From an uncultured Lachnospiraceae bacterium (lineage in GTDB: Bacteria > Bacillota > Clostridia > Lachnospirales > Lachnospiraceae): a stretch of DNA of 57,329 nucleotides. The position numbers and the translations under genes are program-made. The stretch's first letter is position 1, and each line of letters begins with the position of its first letter. Below, in pieces: positions 32,051-40,948 of the stretch. The notes under the pieces were generated by a model that saw only the letters and a program-made list of their open reading frames with translations, ran no database searches and was not told the origin of the DNA. The DNA lies in contig CAJUPF010000009.1 in assembly GCA_910588565.1 (NCBI GenBank), positions 1-57,329 on the forward strand, given 5' to 3'.

Positions 32051-33607
32051 CTATTCCCGCCATTTCAGTTCATACAGTGAAAAATTTTCATCCGCAATCA
32101 TCGTCGACCCGGTTTCGTAAAGCAGCCCCAATTCTTCTGCATTCAAATCACCGGGAACATATGCATTGTTAATTAATAAATACACATTCTCCTCCATTGG
32201 AAAACGTCTTTCAATTCTTCCTTTGATATCCATATACTCCCTGCATATGTCAAAATCCTTATCCAGCCAGTCTGCGTACGAGTAAAACGAATCCGACGAA
32301 GGGTCCCAAAACCGCAGCCCTTTATGATATGCCCCTACCGATACATCCGCACCACTGAGATTGCTTACAATAATGCTATTGTCTGGAAGATGTTTTTCTA
32401 TATAGTCTGCCACACCTTTTCCGCCAGACCATGCATAACGGTAATCTTCTGCATAATTACGGAATGCAAACGGAACAGAAGCAATACTAAGGCAAGCCAC
32501 CGCCAGCATAACCCCGGTAAGATAGATCCGATCCACCTTAGAGATTTCTTTCCCTTTCGATTTTTCCATACACTGCCACAGGAAAAACAGCAGCGTCACA
32601 AGCATAAGAACCGCCCGAAACATAATTGTTGCATAAATAAATACATTGATCAGCAGCTGCGCTCCCACTGCCCCCAGAACAATCAGCAATTCTTCCCAGT
32701 ATTTCTTCCACAAAATCATACAGAGCAGCAGCAATGTGCCTGCTATCAAATAAAATAATCCCACTGGTATTTCCTGCCCGATTGCCTGACCCAGGCAAGA
32801 TGGAAATTCTTTCAGCAGTTTTACCACTGCTCCCCCAAAATCACCTGTAATGTTATCTGTAATTTTTCCTGCGGAAGTCCTTCCATTTCCCATCAATTCC
32901 AATACCAGCAATACCGTACTGATGCCCGGAAGAAATGCACCTAGCCAGTGATACACAGTTTTCTCACTTTTTTCTGTTTTTAGCAGCCCAAAGCAGTACA
33001 TAATCCAAACCATCAGGGCAAATCCTGCTATAATCACATGCGTCTGCAGCAAAAGCGCAGTCAGTATACCGTAAAGCAGAGGTTTTTTCATCCGCATCGG
33101 ATACACAACAGCTAATGCTATGATCAATACCGTCACCAGGGAATATACTCTGGAAACAACGGGTGACAAATAGAAAAATGCTGTACCAAAAAGCAGTATT
33201 GTTTTCAGCCAATAAGGAAACGGTGAAAAATGCAGCATCAGACATACAGCCAATGTCATCAGAGTCAGGCTGATCACACCCAATATCCATACAGGACAGC
33301 CCAGTTTTGCAAATGGTTTTAAAAGCAGAAACCAGAGAATCGGATGGCCTTCTGCTTTCAGCTGGCAAACAAGCTCTGCCATTGTCGTATCTCTCGCAAT
33401 CAGCCATGCCTGAGCTTCGTCTCTCCAAATTTCATGATGTAGTATGCCATTCAGATGAATTACTGCATAAACTGCGGCAAGTCCGCCTTCCATGCAAAGC
33501 CGTTTCATTTTGTTAAGTTCCAGATGGTTCTCTGCAAATGCCATAACAGCAGTCAATATAATTGCAAGCAGTAAAATTGCGCAGAATAATTTTGAAAACG
33601 GATACAT
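32051..33607 (-). CDS. GT-C-like polytopic membrane glycosyltransferase
   Basis: A 518-residue protein with about 10-11 hydrophobic helices and a C-terminal extracytoplasmic domain. The first loop holds HHEIWRDEAQAWLIARDTT, an acidic DE-type site typical of GT-C enzymes that use polyprenyl-phosphate sugars, followed by the HPILWFLLLKP helix. The C-terminal domain (from about 395) is soluble. It probably adds a sugar to a surface polymer or protein. The start has AAAGGAG about 8 nt upstream, 3 bp after the flavoprotein gene, so they should be coupled. The sugar and acceptor are unknown. Confidence 0.78.
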   Translation of the reverse strand: MYPFSKLFCAILLLAIILTAVMAFAENHLELNKMKRLCMEGGLAAVYAVIHLNGILHHEIWRDEAQAWLIARDTTMAELVCQLKAEGHPILWFLLLKPFAKLGCPVWILGVISLTLMTLAVCLMLHFSPFPYWLKTILLFGTAFFYLSPVVSRVYSLVTVLIIALAVVYPMRMKKPLLYGILTALLLQTHVIIAGFALMVWIMYCFGLLKTEKSEKTVYHWLGAFLPGISTVLLVLELMGNGRTSAGKITDNITGDFGGAVVKLLKEFPSCLGQAIGQEIPVGLFYLIAGTLLLLCMILWKKYWEELLIVLGAVGAQLLINVFIYATIMFRAVLMLVTLLFFLWQCMEKSKGKEISKVDRIYLTGVMLAVACLSIASVPFAFRNYAEDYRYAWSGGKGVADYIEKHLPDNSIIVSNLSGADVSVGAYHKGLRFWDPSSDSFYSYADWLDKDFDICREYMDIKGRIERRFPMEENVYLLINNAYVPGDLNAEELGLLYETGSTMIADENFSLYELKWRE

Positions 33608-33609
33608 CT

Positions 33610-35187
33610 TTATGACTCCTTTTCTTCGTGATATACCTGTTCTGTATTTACATTCCAGATATTCCGCTTATCTGTCTTTCCATTTAGAATATTCTTTACA
33701 GCTTCAAATGAAGTTGCCATGGAATGATCCATATTATTATAGCGGTGCTGGCCGTTTCTTCCAACACAAAATAAGTTCTGATACCGATCCAGATATTGTA
33801 TCAATTCATCCATCTGCGCATAAGTATCAAAATATGCCGGATATGCTTTTTTTACTCTTTCTCTGTGTCCGTCAAGCACATCATTCCTGCTTTCAATAAC
33901 TCCCATGCGAAGCAGTTCATCCACTGCAAAATCGATCCATTCGCGTTCGGAGAATTCCCACCAGGAATCCCCTTCTGTACAGAAATATTCCAGTCCAATC
34001 CATACAAATTCTTCCGGATGTTCCACCAAATACGGCGACCAGTTATTAAAAATCTGTATTCTCCCAAGTTTAACGCCTGTATCCTGAACATAAATCCAGC
34101 AATCCGGGACAATATCGTGCAGCGTTTTCAGTTTCGTTTCATTTCGGAGGTTCAGTTTTCTTAGTTTCAGGCCAACTGTAACAAAATCCCTGTATGGCAG
34201 CCCCTCTGCTATGGTTCTGATTTGCTTCGGAACATGGTTCATAGACAAAAACAGATCTTTCAGCGGCATGGAAGAGATAAAAATGTCTGCCTGTTCCGTA
34301 ACCATGTTTCCCCCATTTTGTCTGTAACCTACACGTTCGATTCCATGTTCTCCAGCTGTGACCATTTCAACCCTGCATAAAAAACGAATCGTTCCTCCCA
34401 TTTTCTGAAATTCAGATGCAGCCGTTTCCCAGAGCTGGCCTGGCCCATATTTCGGATAATAAAATTCTTCGATCAGAGAAGTTTCCACGTTCTGCGGATT
34501 ATCCGTTTTTCCTGGCAATGCTTTTTGCAAAATATTATGGAGAATTGCGCTGACAGACAGTCCCTTTACCCTCTGCGCACCCCAGTCTGCTGAGATATCT
34601 TTTGGATGCCGCCCCCATAATTTTTCCGTATATCCTTCAAAAAACATAGCATACAGCTTTTTTCCAAAACGGTTGATATAGAAATTTTCCAGAGAATTTT
34701 CTTCCCTTTTATGTATCATCGAAGCCAGGTAACTGAATCCTGCGTTTACTGTAGTCAGAACACCCATGTTTCGTATGGTATTTAGATTCATTTTCACTGG
34801 ATAATCAAAGAATTTCTTTTTATAATAAATTCTGGAAATCCGGTTTCGTCTTAACAAAACCCGGTCTTCTATTTCAGGATCTGGCCCGTTTTTTTCGATT
34901 TTTATTCTGCGATCCAGCTTTTTATCGTCATATGCCGGCGCTCCCTGCAGGGGCATTAATGCCTTCCACCAGTCCATCACTGCTTCATCTTTTGAAAAAA
35001 AGCGATGCCCTCCGATATCCATACGATTTCCATTGTAACGTACTGTCCTTGAAATTCCTCCGATCTCAGAAGATTCTTCTAAAATAGTAACCTGGTATTC
35101 CTTTGACCGTTTCAGCAATTCATATCCTGCTGTAATTCCGGCTGGCCCTGCTCCAATAATTATTACTTTTTTCATTTGGTTCTCCAT
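33610..35187 (-). CDS. FAD-dependent oxidoreductase, UDP-galactopyranose-mutase-like
   Basis: A 525-residue flavoprotein. The dinucleotide fold GAGPAG (12-17) and the downstream ESSEIGGISRTVRYNGNR segment show FAD binding; the GGHRFFSKD and DWGAQRVKGLS regions resemble UDP-galactopyranose mutases and amine/protoporphyrinogen oxidase-like proteins found in polysaccharide clusters. Placement between GtrII and the GT-C-like gene supports a role in making or modifying an activated sugar or lipid-linked intermediate. A true UGM function is not proven: the protein is longer than classical UGM (about 390 residues). Confidence 0.78.
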   Translation of the reverse strand: MENQMKKVIIIGAGPAGITAGYELLKRSKEYQVTILEESSEIGGISRTVRYNGNRMDIGGHRFFSKDEAVMDWWKALMPLQGAPAYDDKKLDRRIKIEKNGPDPEIEDRVLLRRNRISRIYYKKKFFDYPVKMNLNTIRNMGVLTTVNAGFSYLASMIHKREENSLENFYINRFGKKLYAMFFEGYTEKLWGRHPKDISADWGAQRVKGLSVSAILHNILQKALPGKTDNPQNVETSLIEEFYYPKYGPGQLWETAASEFQKMGGTIRFLCRVEMVTAGEHGIERVGYRQNGGNMVTEQADIFISSMPLKDLFLSMNHVPKQIRTIAEGLPYRDFVTVGLKLRKLNLRNETKLKTLHDIVPDCWIYVQDTGVKLGRIQIFNNWSPYLVEHPEEFVWIGLEYFCTEGDSWWEFSEREWIDFAVDELLRMGVIESRNDVLDGHRERVKKAYPAYFDTYAQMDELIQYLDRYQNLFCVGRNGQHRYNNMDHSMATSFEAVKNILNGKTDKRNIWNVNTEQVYHEEKES

Positions 35188-35195
35188 TTCCTATC

Positions 35196-36824
35196 CTACA
35201 AGACAGGGACTTCCTCCATTAATTTAGCAACTACAACATTTTGTATAATTTTTACGGAACTTTCTGCCGGAAATACTCCTATTTCCTTAAATTCTTCTGA
35301 CTCCACAATTTCTTGATAGCGCACTGGATCACAAAAATTCAAATCTTCTCCCTGATAAATCAGGCAGAATTTTTTCCAGCTTTCCCTGCTTCCTGCATAA
35401 TTTCCATGGAAAATAGGACCTTCTACAATATTGCAAATAGTATATCCTCTGTAGGCTCTGTCCCTTGGAAAATATTCATCTGTCAAAATTCCCGCAATCG
35501 CACAAGGCATTCCCCGTTCATATCCCACAGTTGACTGCATACGATCCACAATTTTATCCGCTTCTGCACGCGCCTGATTATAAGATAATTCCAAATAAGA
35601 ATAGGAATAATTGGCTGCAGTATAATAAGTAAATAAAATAGCTGCACTGACTGCAAGTCCGCTCCATTTCATACAGATATATGTTCCTAGCTCAAATTCT
35701 TCTGCAAGGCAGAACAGTAGAGGGAACACCAACATCAATTGCATGGAATTTAATGCATATAACTCAGAATCTGGAGCAATGATAAACACTGCATTCAGTC
35801 CAAGCGGCAAAAGTCCCAGGCACAACAGCATAAGGAGAATACGGACTTTATCTCGATACAGCTGCTTTTGCATAACGAGTGCTACAATACACAAAATCAG
35901 TATTGCAAAAAATATCATACACATACGATCTCTATACCATTTAATATTGAAAACATACGTATCATGTAGGAAGAAATGTATTATTTTTCTAATAGATTCT
36001 ATAGAAGAAGTCCCAAGAGAGGACAGAACCGACAGCATATTAATAGAAGCTGCACCATTGTATGTACTTGGAGCAATTCCTTTTATTGCACATATGGCTC
36101 TTGTCATTCCATAATACAAAATTCCACCCGCTGCTATTGCTGCCAGCCTCATTATGCCATCTCTTATAATATCTGCAATTAAAAGCTGTTTATTAAAAAG
36201 TTCTTTTATAAGAATTATCAAGCAGCACCCTATCATAACCCCTATGTAGTTTTGATAAATAGAAAGCGCCCCGCACAGGCAGACTGCAGACATTCCAATT
36301 CCCATTGCGTTATGTTTCATACGATGCACACAGAATACAGATAATACGGATAAAAAGAATCCACATAAGTAAGCATCTGAGCAATACTCATATAATAAAG
36401 TCAGCGTCAGTGCAGGCGATACCATAATTGCCGCAGACGTTAAAATAACAGAAACTCTTTTTTTCAGTTGCAATACATCTGTCAGTAAAGCACATCCGAA
36501 TGCCGCAAGAAACAGGCACCCTATGGAACTGACAGATGAAACAGACCGATTCGCCCTTATACTGTCAATCAAATCAATTCCCCAACGTCCTACAGATATT
36601 TCAAAATCGCCTGCAGAATAAAGAACAGAATAGACAATCCCATCCGGGCTCATAAACAGATTTACTAAAAACCAATAGTGTGTTACAAATCCAATCAACA
36701 GTGCGGAAAAAAATGCCAGGCGCGGCTGCTTTGAAAACCATTGTTCAAATTTTTTAGTGCATACATAGATATCCATCTGTTTTCTTTTCATATCTACATA
36801 CTTCTTATCTCTTGTTAATCCCAT
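35196..36824 (-). CDS. GtrII-type glucosyltransferase, membrane
   Basis: A 542-residue protein with around 11 membrane helices, of the GtrII (PF14264) group of serotype-converting glucosyltransferases. The family start region is clear: FVTHYWFLVNLFMSPDGIVY with the following GDFEISVGRWGIDLID. It probably adds glucosyl residues outside the membrane using a lipid-linked donor, as GtrA-GtrB-GtrII systems do. GAGGAGAG precedes the ATG. It starts the run to the flavoprotein, GT-C-like and GtrA genes, downstream of the CAP-domain gene. Confidence 0.85.
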   Translation of the reverse strand: MGLTRDKKYVDMKRKQMDIYVCTKKFEQWFSKQPRLAFFSALLIGFVTHYWFLVNLFMSPDGIVYSVLYSAGDFEISVGRWGIDLIDSIRANRSVSSVSSIGCLFLAAFGCALLTDVLQLKKRVSVILTSAAIMVSPALTLTLLYEYCSDAYLCGFFLSVLSVFCVHRMKHNAMGIGMSAVCLCGALSIYQNYIGVMIGCCLIILIKELFNKQLLIADIIRDGIMRLAAIAAGGILYYGMTRAICAIKGIAPSTYNGAASINMLSVLSSLGTSSIESIRKIIHFFLHDTYVFNIKWYRDRMCMIFFAILILCIVALVMQKQLYRDKVRILLMLLCLGLLPLGLNAVFIIAPDSELYALNSMQLMLVFPLLFCLAEEFELGTYICMKWSGLAVSAAILFTYYTAANYSYSYLELSYNQARAEADKIVDRMQSTVGYERGMPCAIAGILTDEYFPRDRAYRGYTICNIVEGPIFHGNYAGSRESWKKFCLIYQGEDLNFCDPVRYQEIVESEEFKEIGVFPAESSVKIIQNVVVAKLMEEVPVL

Positions 36825-36854
36825 GATTATCTCTCCTCATTTTGGTTTTTCGAT

Positions 36855-36977
36855 TCACTTTTTCATTTGAGCCTTTCGCATTCTGACAAAAACAAAATCT
36901 CCTGAATCATTCCGCAAATATATCTGCTTCGGTTCATACATCGCCGTATAGCGTAGACTCTGATTTTGCAAATCCAT
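36855..36977 (-). CDS. Candidate 40-codon small gene
   Basis: A 40-codon frame starts 6 bp after the stop of the CAP-domain gene and ends before the GtrII ribosome binding site. The product is a basic, aromatic peptide (MDLQNQSLRYTAMYEPKQIY, then LRNDSGDFVFVRMRK) with balanced composition. It could be a genuine small protein, a fragment of a lost gene, or chance; the ribosome binding site is weak. No match to a known family from memory. Confidence 0.3.
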   Translation of the reverse strand: MDLQNQSLRYTAMYEPKQIYLRNDSGDFVFVRMRKAQMKK

Positions 36978-36983
36978 CAAAAC

Positions 36984-39050
36984 TCATTTCTTTGTCACCA
37001 CACTCTTCATCTTTGACCATCCAGAATAAAGCTTTTTGTACTTCCCATTTATTTTTGACGTTTTATAAGTACGGATTCGCACATAGTATTTTTTTCCGGC
37101 CTTTAATTTTGTAGTTTCTTTTGAAGTAGTATTTGATTTTATATTCTTAATGATTTTTGCGCTTTTAAATTTCTTATTTCTGGAATACTGGATCTCATAA
37201 CCTGAAATCTGGCTTTTTTGTTTCTTCCAGCAGACAATAAATCCTTTTTTCCTTGCTGTAAGTCTGACAAACGTTGCTCCTTTCGGTTTAATGAGAAACG
37301 TTTTGCGTATAGTTCCACTATAGCCATTTTTAAATATTACTGTCACTGTTGCCTGGCCGACATTTTCGTTGTTACTGTATGTAACCGTATAATTTGCACT
37401 GCCGATCTGATTCCCTCTGCTGTCTCTCGCAGTAACGGTAGGCTGCTGCATTTTTCCGTTATATGTCAGACTTGTCTTCGACAGGAAAACGCTTTCCGGT
37501 TTGACCTCGATCACCTTGTTCTCTGTTTCATTTTTTCCGGTATTATCTTTTTCCGTATTGCTGTTTCCAGTGTCATCATTTCCGGTGTCGTCTTTACCGG
37601 TATCATCTTTTTCTGCGTCGTCCTTTCCAGTATCATCTTTTCCTGGTTCCTCTTCCTTTTCCCAAAGAACAGTTCCACAGGAACGGCACCATTTCTTAGT
37701 GCTTGTCTCTGTAATCTCATGGCTTTTAGTCCCAATTGTCCAGCTCACCGAACACGGGATATCTCCTTTTAGCGTTGCAGTAATCACGGCTATTCCTTCG
37801 CCATGCAGAGTAACTTTGCCGGAATCATCCACTGACGCAACCTCTGGCTGGTCGCTTGTATATACAAATGAACAAGGCTCTATAACTGTTCTTCTGTAGC
37901 TGTAATTTCCATTTATATTTTTGATCACCATTTGCATCGTCCCGGCAGTTTCACTACAGAGATAATATGTCTGCGTAGTATTTGATAATATCAGATCAAT
38001 AACCAACGATTTCGCGGCAATCTTCCTTGTAACATCCCGGTTTCGAATCTCTGTCGCAGTATAATCTTCCCTGTTGTCAAAGCACTGCACCCAATACCGT
38101 GTTCCATCACGGTCAATAAAGCTGCCCACTCCAATATTTACAGCGCTTTCCCTCATAATATTGTCATAATGCCCGGATGAATTTAACCAGCCATCCATCA
38201 CTCTGTCAGCATCGCTATACCCTATTGCAATATTCTCTGCCGAATCTTTACTTCCGCTAGGAAAAATCTTAAAACATTTGGTTCCATCTGGTCGTATATG
38301 GCTGTAATATACTGCAAGTTCCGCCGCACGCTGCATGGCAGTTTCCGTCAGCTCTTTATCAAGGCGCAGTGACGGCATCCCATTTGCATTTCTCGAATGA
38401 TTGACCATTTCATATACTTGATTCGCAGAAACATAATCTTCTGTCCCGCTAATCGTAAGAGCTGTAGTCTTTCCATAATACGGATCTGAAGTCGTATATC
38501 TGGTATCTGCAAATTTATTTATCATCGTAATTAAATCATCCGCAGATTTTAAGTTGTCATTTATAAAGGTCTGCACCATATTATTTTCATCAACCAGCAC
38601 AATCATCGGCATTACTGTACTCATACTCCCAGAAGCTGAAACTGCATTGTGATGCTTCTTCAGCAAATCAATCATGGCGTTAAAAATTTCACCATCCCTG
38701 CTGTAACATGAAATAAAGCTGCCTGCATCACATTTATCCACAATTTTCTGCACATCTTCTTTTGATCCATTTGTTGATGCAAAAACTACCTGTATATCAG
38801 AAGCATTTCCCCAGCTGCTTTTTGCAATATCAGCCAATATATCATCCGTATTGGAACAAGCAGTTTTGCCAAATATAAGCACCGTCGCCTTGTGTCCCAT
38901 TCCCGATACATTAATATCCGTATCCATAATTGTGTGGAATGTATACTGTGGCATTTCAAATAATCCAGACGCTTTTGCCGGATGCGGCAGGATTAGTAAT
39001 ATAATCAGAACTAAAACTTCTGTCGCTATTTTTATAATTTTTTTACCCAT
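36984..39050 (-). CDS. Secreted thioredoxin-like/CAP-domain surface protein
   Basis: A 688-residue secreted protein. Residues 1-27 are a signal peptide ending AKA. About 38-185 form a thioredoxin-like domain with only one cysteine at the active-site position (TACSNT, Cys65), so no CxxC. About 210-325 form a CAP/SCP domain with His251, Glu272 and His294 (SGHYDNIM). A Big-like Ig domain (about 390-440), a CRSC pair (455-458), an acidic DDTGK-type linker (468-512), an MBG domain (522-590) and an Fn3-like domain (592-688) follow. The last two repeat the architecture of the gene at 56371. It precedes the GtrII-GtrA glycosylation genes; a cell-surface role is likely. Confidence 0.88.
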   Translation of the reverse strand: MGKKIIKIATEVLVLIILLILPHPAKASGLFEMPQYTFHTIMDTDINVSGMGHKATVLIFGKTACSNTDDILADIAKSSWGNASDIQVVFASTNGSKEDVQKIVDKCDAGSFISCYSRDGEIFNAMIDLLKKHHNAVSASGSMSTVMPMIVLVDENNMVQTFINDNLKSADDLITMINKFADTRYTTSDPYYGKTTALTISGTEDYVSANQVYEMVNHSRNANGMPSLRLDKELTETAMQRAAELAVYYSHIRPDGTKCFKIFPSGSKDSAENIAIGYSDADRVMDGWLNSSGHYDNIMRESAVNIGVGSFIDRDGTRYWVQCFDNREDYTATEIRNRDVTRKIAAKSLVIDLILSNTTQTYYLCSETAGTMQMVIKNINGNYSYRRTVIEPCSFVYTSDQPEVASVDDSGKVTLHGEGIAVITATLKGDIPCSVSWTIGTKSHEITETSTKKWCRSCGTVLWEKEEEPGKDDTGKDDAEKDDTGKDDTGNDDTGNSNTEKDNTGKNETENKVIEVKPESVFLSKTSLTYNGKMQQPTVTARDSRGNQIGSANYTVTYSNNENVGQATVTVIFKNGYSGTIRKTFLIKPKGATFVRLTARKKGFIVCWKKQKSQISGYEIQYSRNKKFKSAKIIKNIKSNTTSKETTKLKAGKKYYVRIRTYKTSKINGKYKKLYSGWSKMKSVVTKK

Positions 39051-39140
39051 AACTTCTCCTCATTCTTTTATTGATCCATTCCACGGCTTCCCTCTGCGAC
39101 TGCATCCGGCCTGCGCAAACAAAACGCAGGCCCGTTCTGG

Positions 39141-39299
39141 CTACGATGAACATTCAGAAAACAGCCGCAGTTCACTCTTCCCACGCTTCTGCGTATAAAG
39201 CAGAGCATTTGCTACCGCGATAACATACTGTTTGTTCTCTTTCGTTAACAATGCGACAAGCTTCCTAAAATCCTGTTCGTTTTTCACTTCCATATCCAT
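39141..39299 (-). CDS. 52-residue small protein, divergent from XRE gene
   Basis: A 52-residue frame with a strong GGGGGGA-type ribosome binding site 6 nt before ATG and a near-consensus promoter upstream, so it is probably real. Its middle, LLTKENKQYVIAVANALLYT, matches the pattern at the tail of the XRE regulator across the intergenic region (LLTEDNKKYLCGYIQRLLDE). This helix pair is common at the end of Cro/CI-type regulators of gut Firmicutes. The protein has no DNA-binding domain, so it might interact with the regulator; this is inference. The rest of the 39051-39491 gap holds the two promoters and leader hairpins. Confidence 0.7.
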   Translation of the reverse strand: MDMEVKNEQDFRKLVALLTKENKQYVIAVANALLYTQKRGKSELRLFSECSS

Positions 39300-39335
39300 A
39301 GAAATTCCCCCCTTCGCCTTTATCTTGTAACAATC

Positions 39336-39364
39336 ATAATATAATTATATTATGCTTTTGTCAA
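39336..39364 (-). promoter_or_regulatory. Promoter of the 52-residue gene
   Basis: On the minus strand TTGACA (39359-39364), a 17-bp spacer and TATTAT (39336-39341). It is back to back with the XRE promoter, whose -35 box begins 20 bp away. Confidence 0.85.
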
Positions 39365-39384
39365 GACTTTCTTACTTTTTTCTC

Positions 39385-39413
39385 TTTACAAGCATTTTTA
39401 TATATGCTATACT
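39385..39413 (+). promoter_or_regulatory. Promoter of the XRE regulator gene
   Basis: TTTACA (39385-39390), a 17-bp spacer and TATACT (39408-39413) on the plus strand, about 120 bp before the XRE start codon. Confidence 0.8.
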
Positions 39414-39426
39414 CCAATTCAAAAGC

Positions 39427-39501
39427 GTATCCAGGTTTTCAAGAACCCGGATACCTAAAAAATAAGGCTCGCACTTTGGTTTTCACCATTTGTGTCGAGC
39501 C
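39427..39501 (+). promoter_or_regulatory. Two hairpins in the XRE leader
   Basis: GTATCC-A-GGTT/AACC-C-GGATAC (39427-39454) and GGCTCG/CGAGCC with an inner CAC/GTG (39466-39501) lie in the transcribed leader. Neither is followed by a T-tract, so they are not obvious terminators; they may stabilise the RNA or bind a protein. Confidence 0.5.
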
Positions 39502-39533
39502 GCAAATATTGTTTCAGAAAAAGGAGCATCAGA

Positions 39534-39881
39534 ATGGAAGCACATGAACGCATCCGCTATTTAAGAAAAAAAGTACTTCATTTAACACTGGAAGAATTTT
39601 CAGCCCGGATCAATATGTCCCGTTCCAATCTCGGCAATATCGAAACCGGAAGGATTGGTTTAACTGAACGGGTACTTTCCGATATCTGCCGAACCTTTAA
39701 TATAAACCAGGCCTGGATTACAAATGGAACAGAACCCATGTTTGAAGAAGAAAGTAACCTTCTGGATCTTCAAATATCCAAATTATATTCTCTTTTAACA
39801 GAAGACAATAAAAAATATCTCTGCGGCTATATTCAGCGCCTGCTGGATGAGCAGAAAAAATCCGATCCAAACGAAAACTAA
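39534..39881 (+). CDS. XRE-family transcriptional regulator
   Basis: A 115-residue Cro/CI-type regulator. The helix-turn-helix occupies about residues 5-60 (LTLEEFSARINMSRSNLGNIE), and the C-terminal tail LLTEDNKKYLCGYIQRLLDE is the helix pair also found in the divergent 52-residue protein. The start at 39534 is preceded by AAGGAG at 7 nt. It is followed 14 bp later by apbE, so the two may share a transcript from the promoter at 39385-39413. It may regulate itself and the divergent gene; targets are unknown. Confidence 0.9.
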   Translation: MEAHERIRYLRKKVLHLTLEEFSARINMSRSNLGNIETGRIGLTERVLSDICRTFNINQAWITNGTEPMFEEESNLLDLQISKLYSLLTEDNKKYLCGYIQRLLDEQKKSDPNEN

Positions 39882-39895
39882 AATGAGGACTCTGT

Positions 39896-40948
39896 ATGAA
39901 CCAACGATTTCAGACGCAAAAAAAAGCGCGCACCTCTGTGCGCACCTGTATTCTCTGTTCGATGCTTCTGTTCTGCATCACATGCTTATTCTGCGGATGC
40001 GGCTCTCCTGCTGCCTCCCTAAAGCCCATTTCCAAAACCGGGTTTTATTTCAATACGGTCATTACGCTGACACTCTATGACAGCAGCCAGGAGCCTCTGT
40101 TAGACGAGTGCTTTTCTATTGCGGAGCAATATGAGAATATGTTCAGCGCCTCCATTGATTCCAGTGAAATTTCCAAAATCAACCAGGCAGGCGGTTCTCC
40201 CGTTCTGGTGAGTGACGAGACAATCGCACTGATTCAAAAAGGGCTGGAATATTGCAAACGAAGTGAAGGCCGTTTTGATATTACAATCGGAAAACTCTCT
40301 TCCCTCTGGAATTTTTCAGAAAACGAAGGTTTCCTTCCAAATGCTGATGAAATTGCAGACGCCGTTTCCACAATTGATTATCAGAAAGTTTCCATCCACG
40401 GAAATGAAGTACAGCTCTCCAATCCCGATACTCATATTGATTTGGGCGGAATTGCCAAAGGATATATCGCAGACCGGATGAAGGAATATTTAGAGGAAAA
40501 CGGCGTGACAGCGGGACTGATTAACCTGGGAGGAAATGTCCTGTGTCTTGGAGCAAAAACAGATGGCTCTAATTACCGTATCGGCATCCAGAAGCCTTTT
40601 GATGAAGGCGGCGCTGCATCCGCTATTGTAGATGTTACAGATAAAACAGTAGTATCCTCCGGGGTTTATGAACGGTACATCACCGTTGACGGCCAGATGT
40701 ACCATCATATTTTAAATCCCTCCACTGGATACCCCTATGAAACAAATCTGTTAGGCGTCAGCATTATCTGTGAAAATTCTGCCGACGGCGACGGGCTCAG
40801 CACCACCTGCTTTGCTCTGGGGCTTGAAGCAGGCATGGAGCTGATTGAATCGCTTGCGGACACGGAAGCTGTTTTTATCACGGATGATAATGAGCTGCAC
40901 TGCTCTTCCGGAATTGGAACGGAAATTCCTTTTGAAAAACTGAACTGA
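39896..40948 (+). CDS. apbE: FAD:protein FMN transferase, lipoprotein
   Basis: Transfers FMN from FAD to a threonine of target proteins outside the membrane. The 350-residue protein has a hydrophobic N-terminus and a probable lipobox ending at Cys35 (LFCGC), the family motifs DLGGIAKGYIAD and INLGGN, and the SGVYERY and HHILNPSTGYP segments. The known targets RnfG and RnfD are encoded 5-7 kb away, with intact flavinylation motifs, so this is the probable maturation enzyme of that complex. GAGGA is 6 nt before the start. It ends exactly at the base before the convergent VanY-like gene. Confidence 0.95.
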   Translation: MNQRFQTQKKARTSVRTCILCSMLLFCITCLFCGCGSPAASLKPISKTGFYFNTVITLTLYDSSQEPLLDECFSIAEQYENMFSASIDSSEISKINQAGGSPVLVSDETIALIQKGLEYCKRSEGRFDITIGKLSSLWNFSENEGFLPNADEIADAVSTIDYQKVSIHGNEVQLSNPDTHIDLGGIAKGYIADRMKEYLEENGVTAGLINLGGNVLCLGAKTDGSNYRIGIQKPFDEGGAASAIVDVTDKTVVSSGVYERYITVDGQMYHHILNPSTGYPYETNLLGVSIICENSADGDGLSTTCFALGLEAGMELIESLADTEAVFITDDNELHCSSGIGTEIPFEKLN

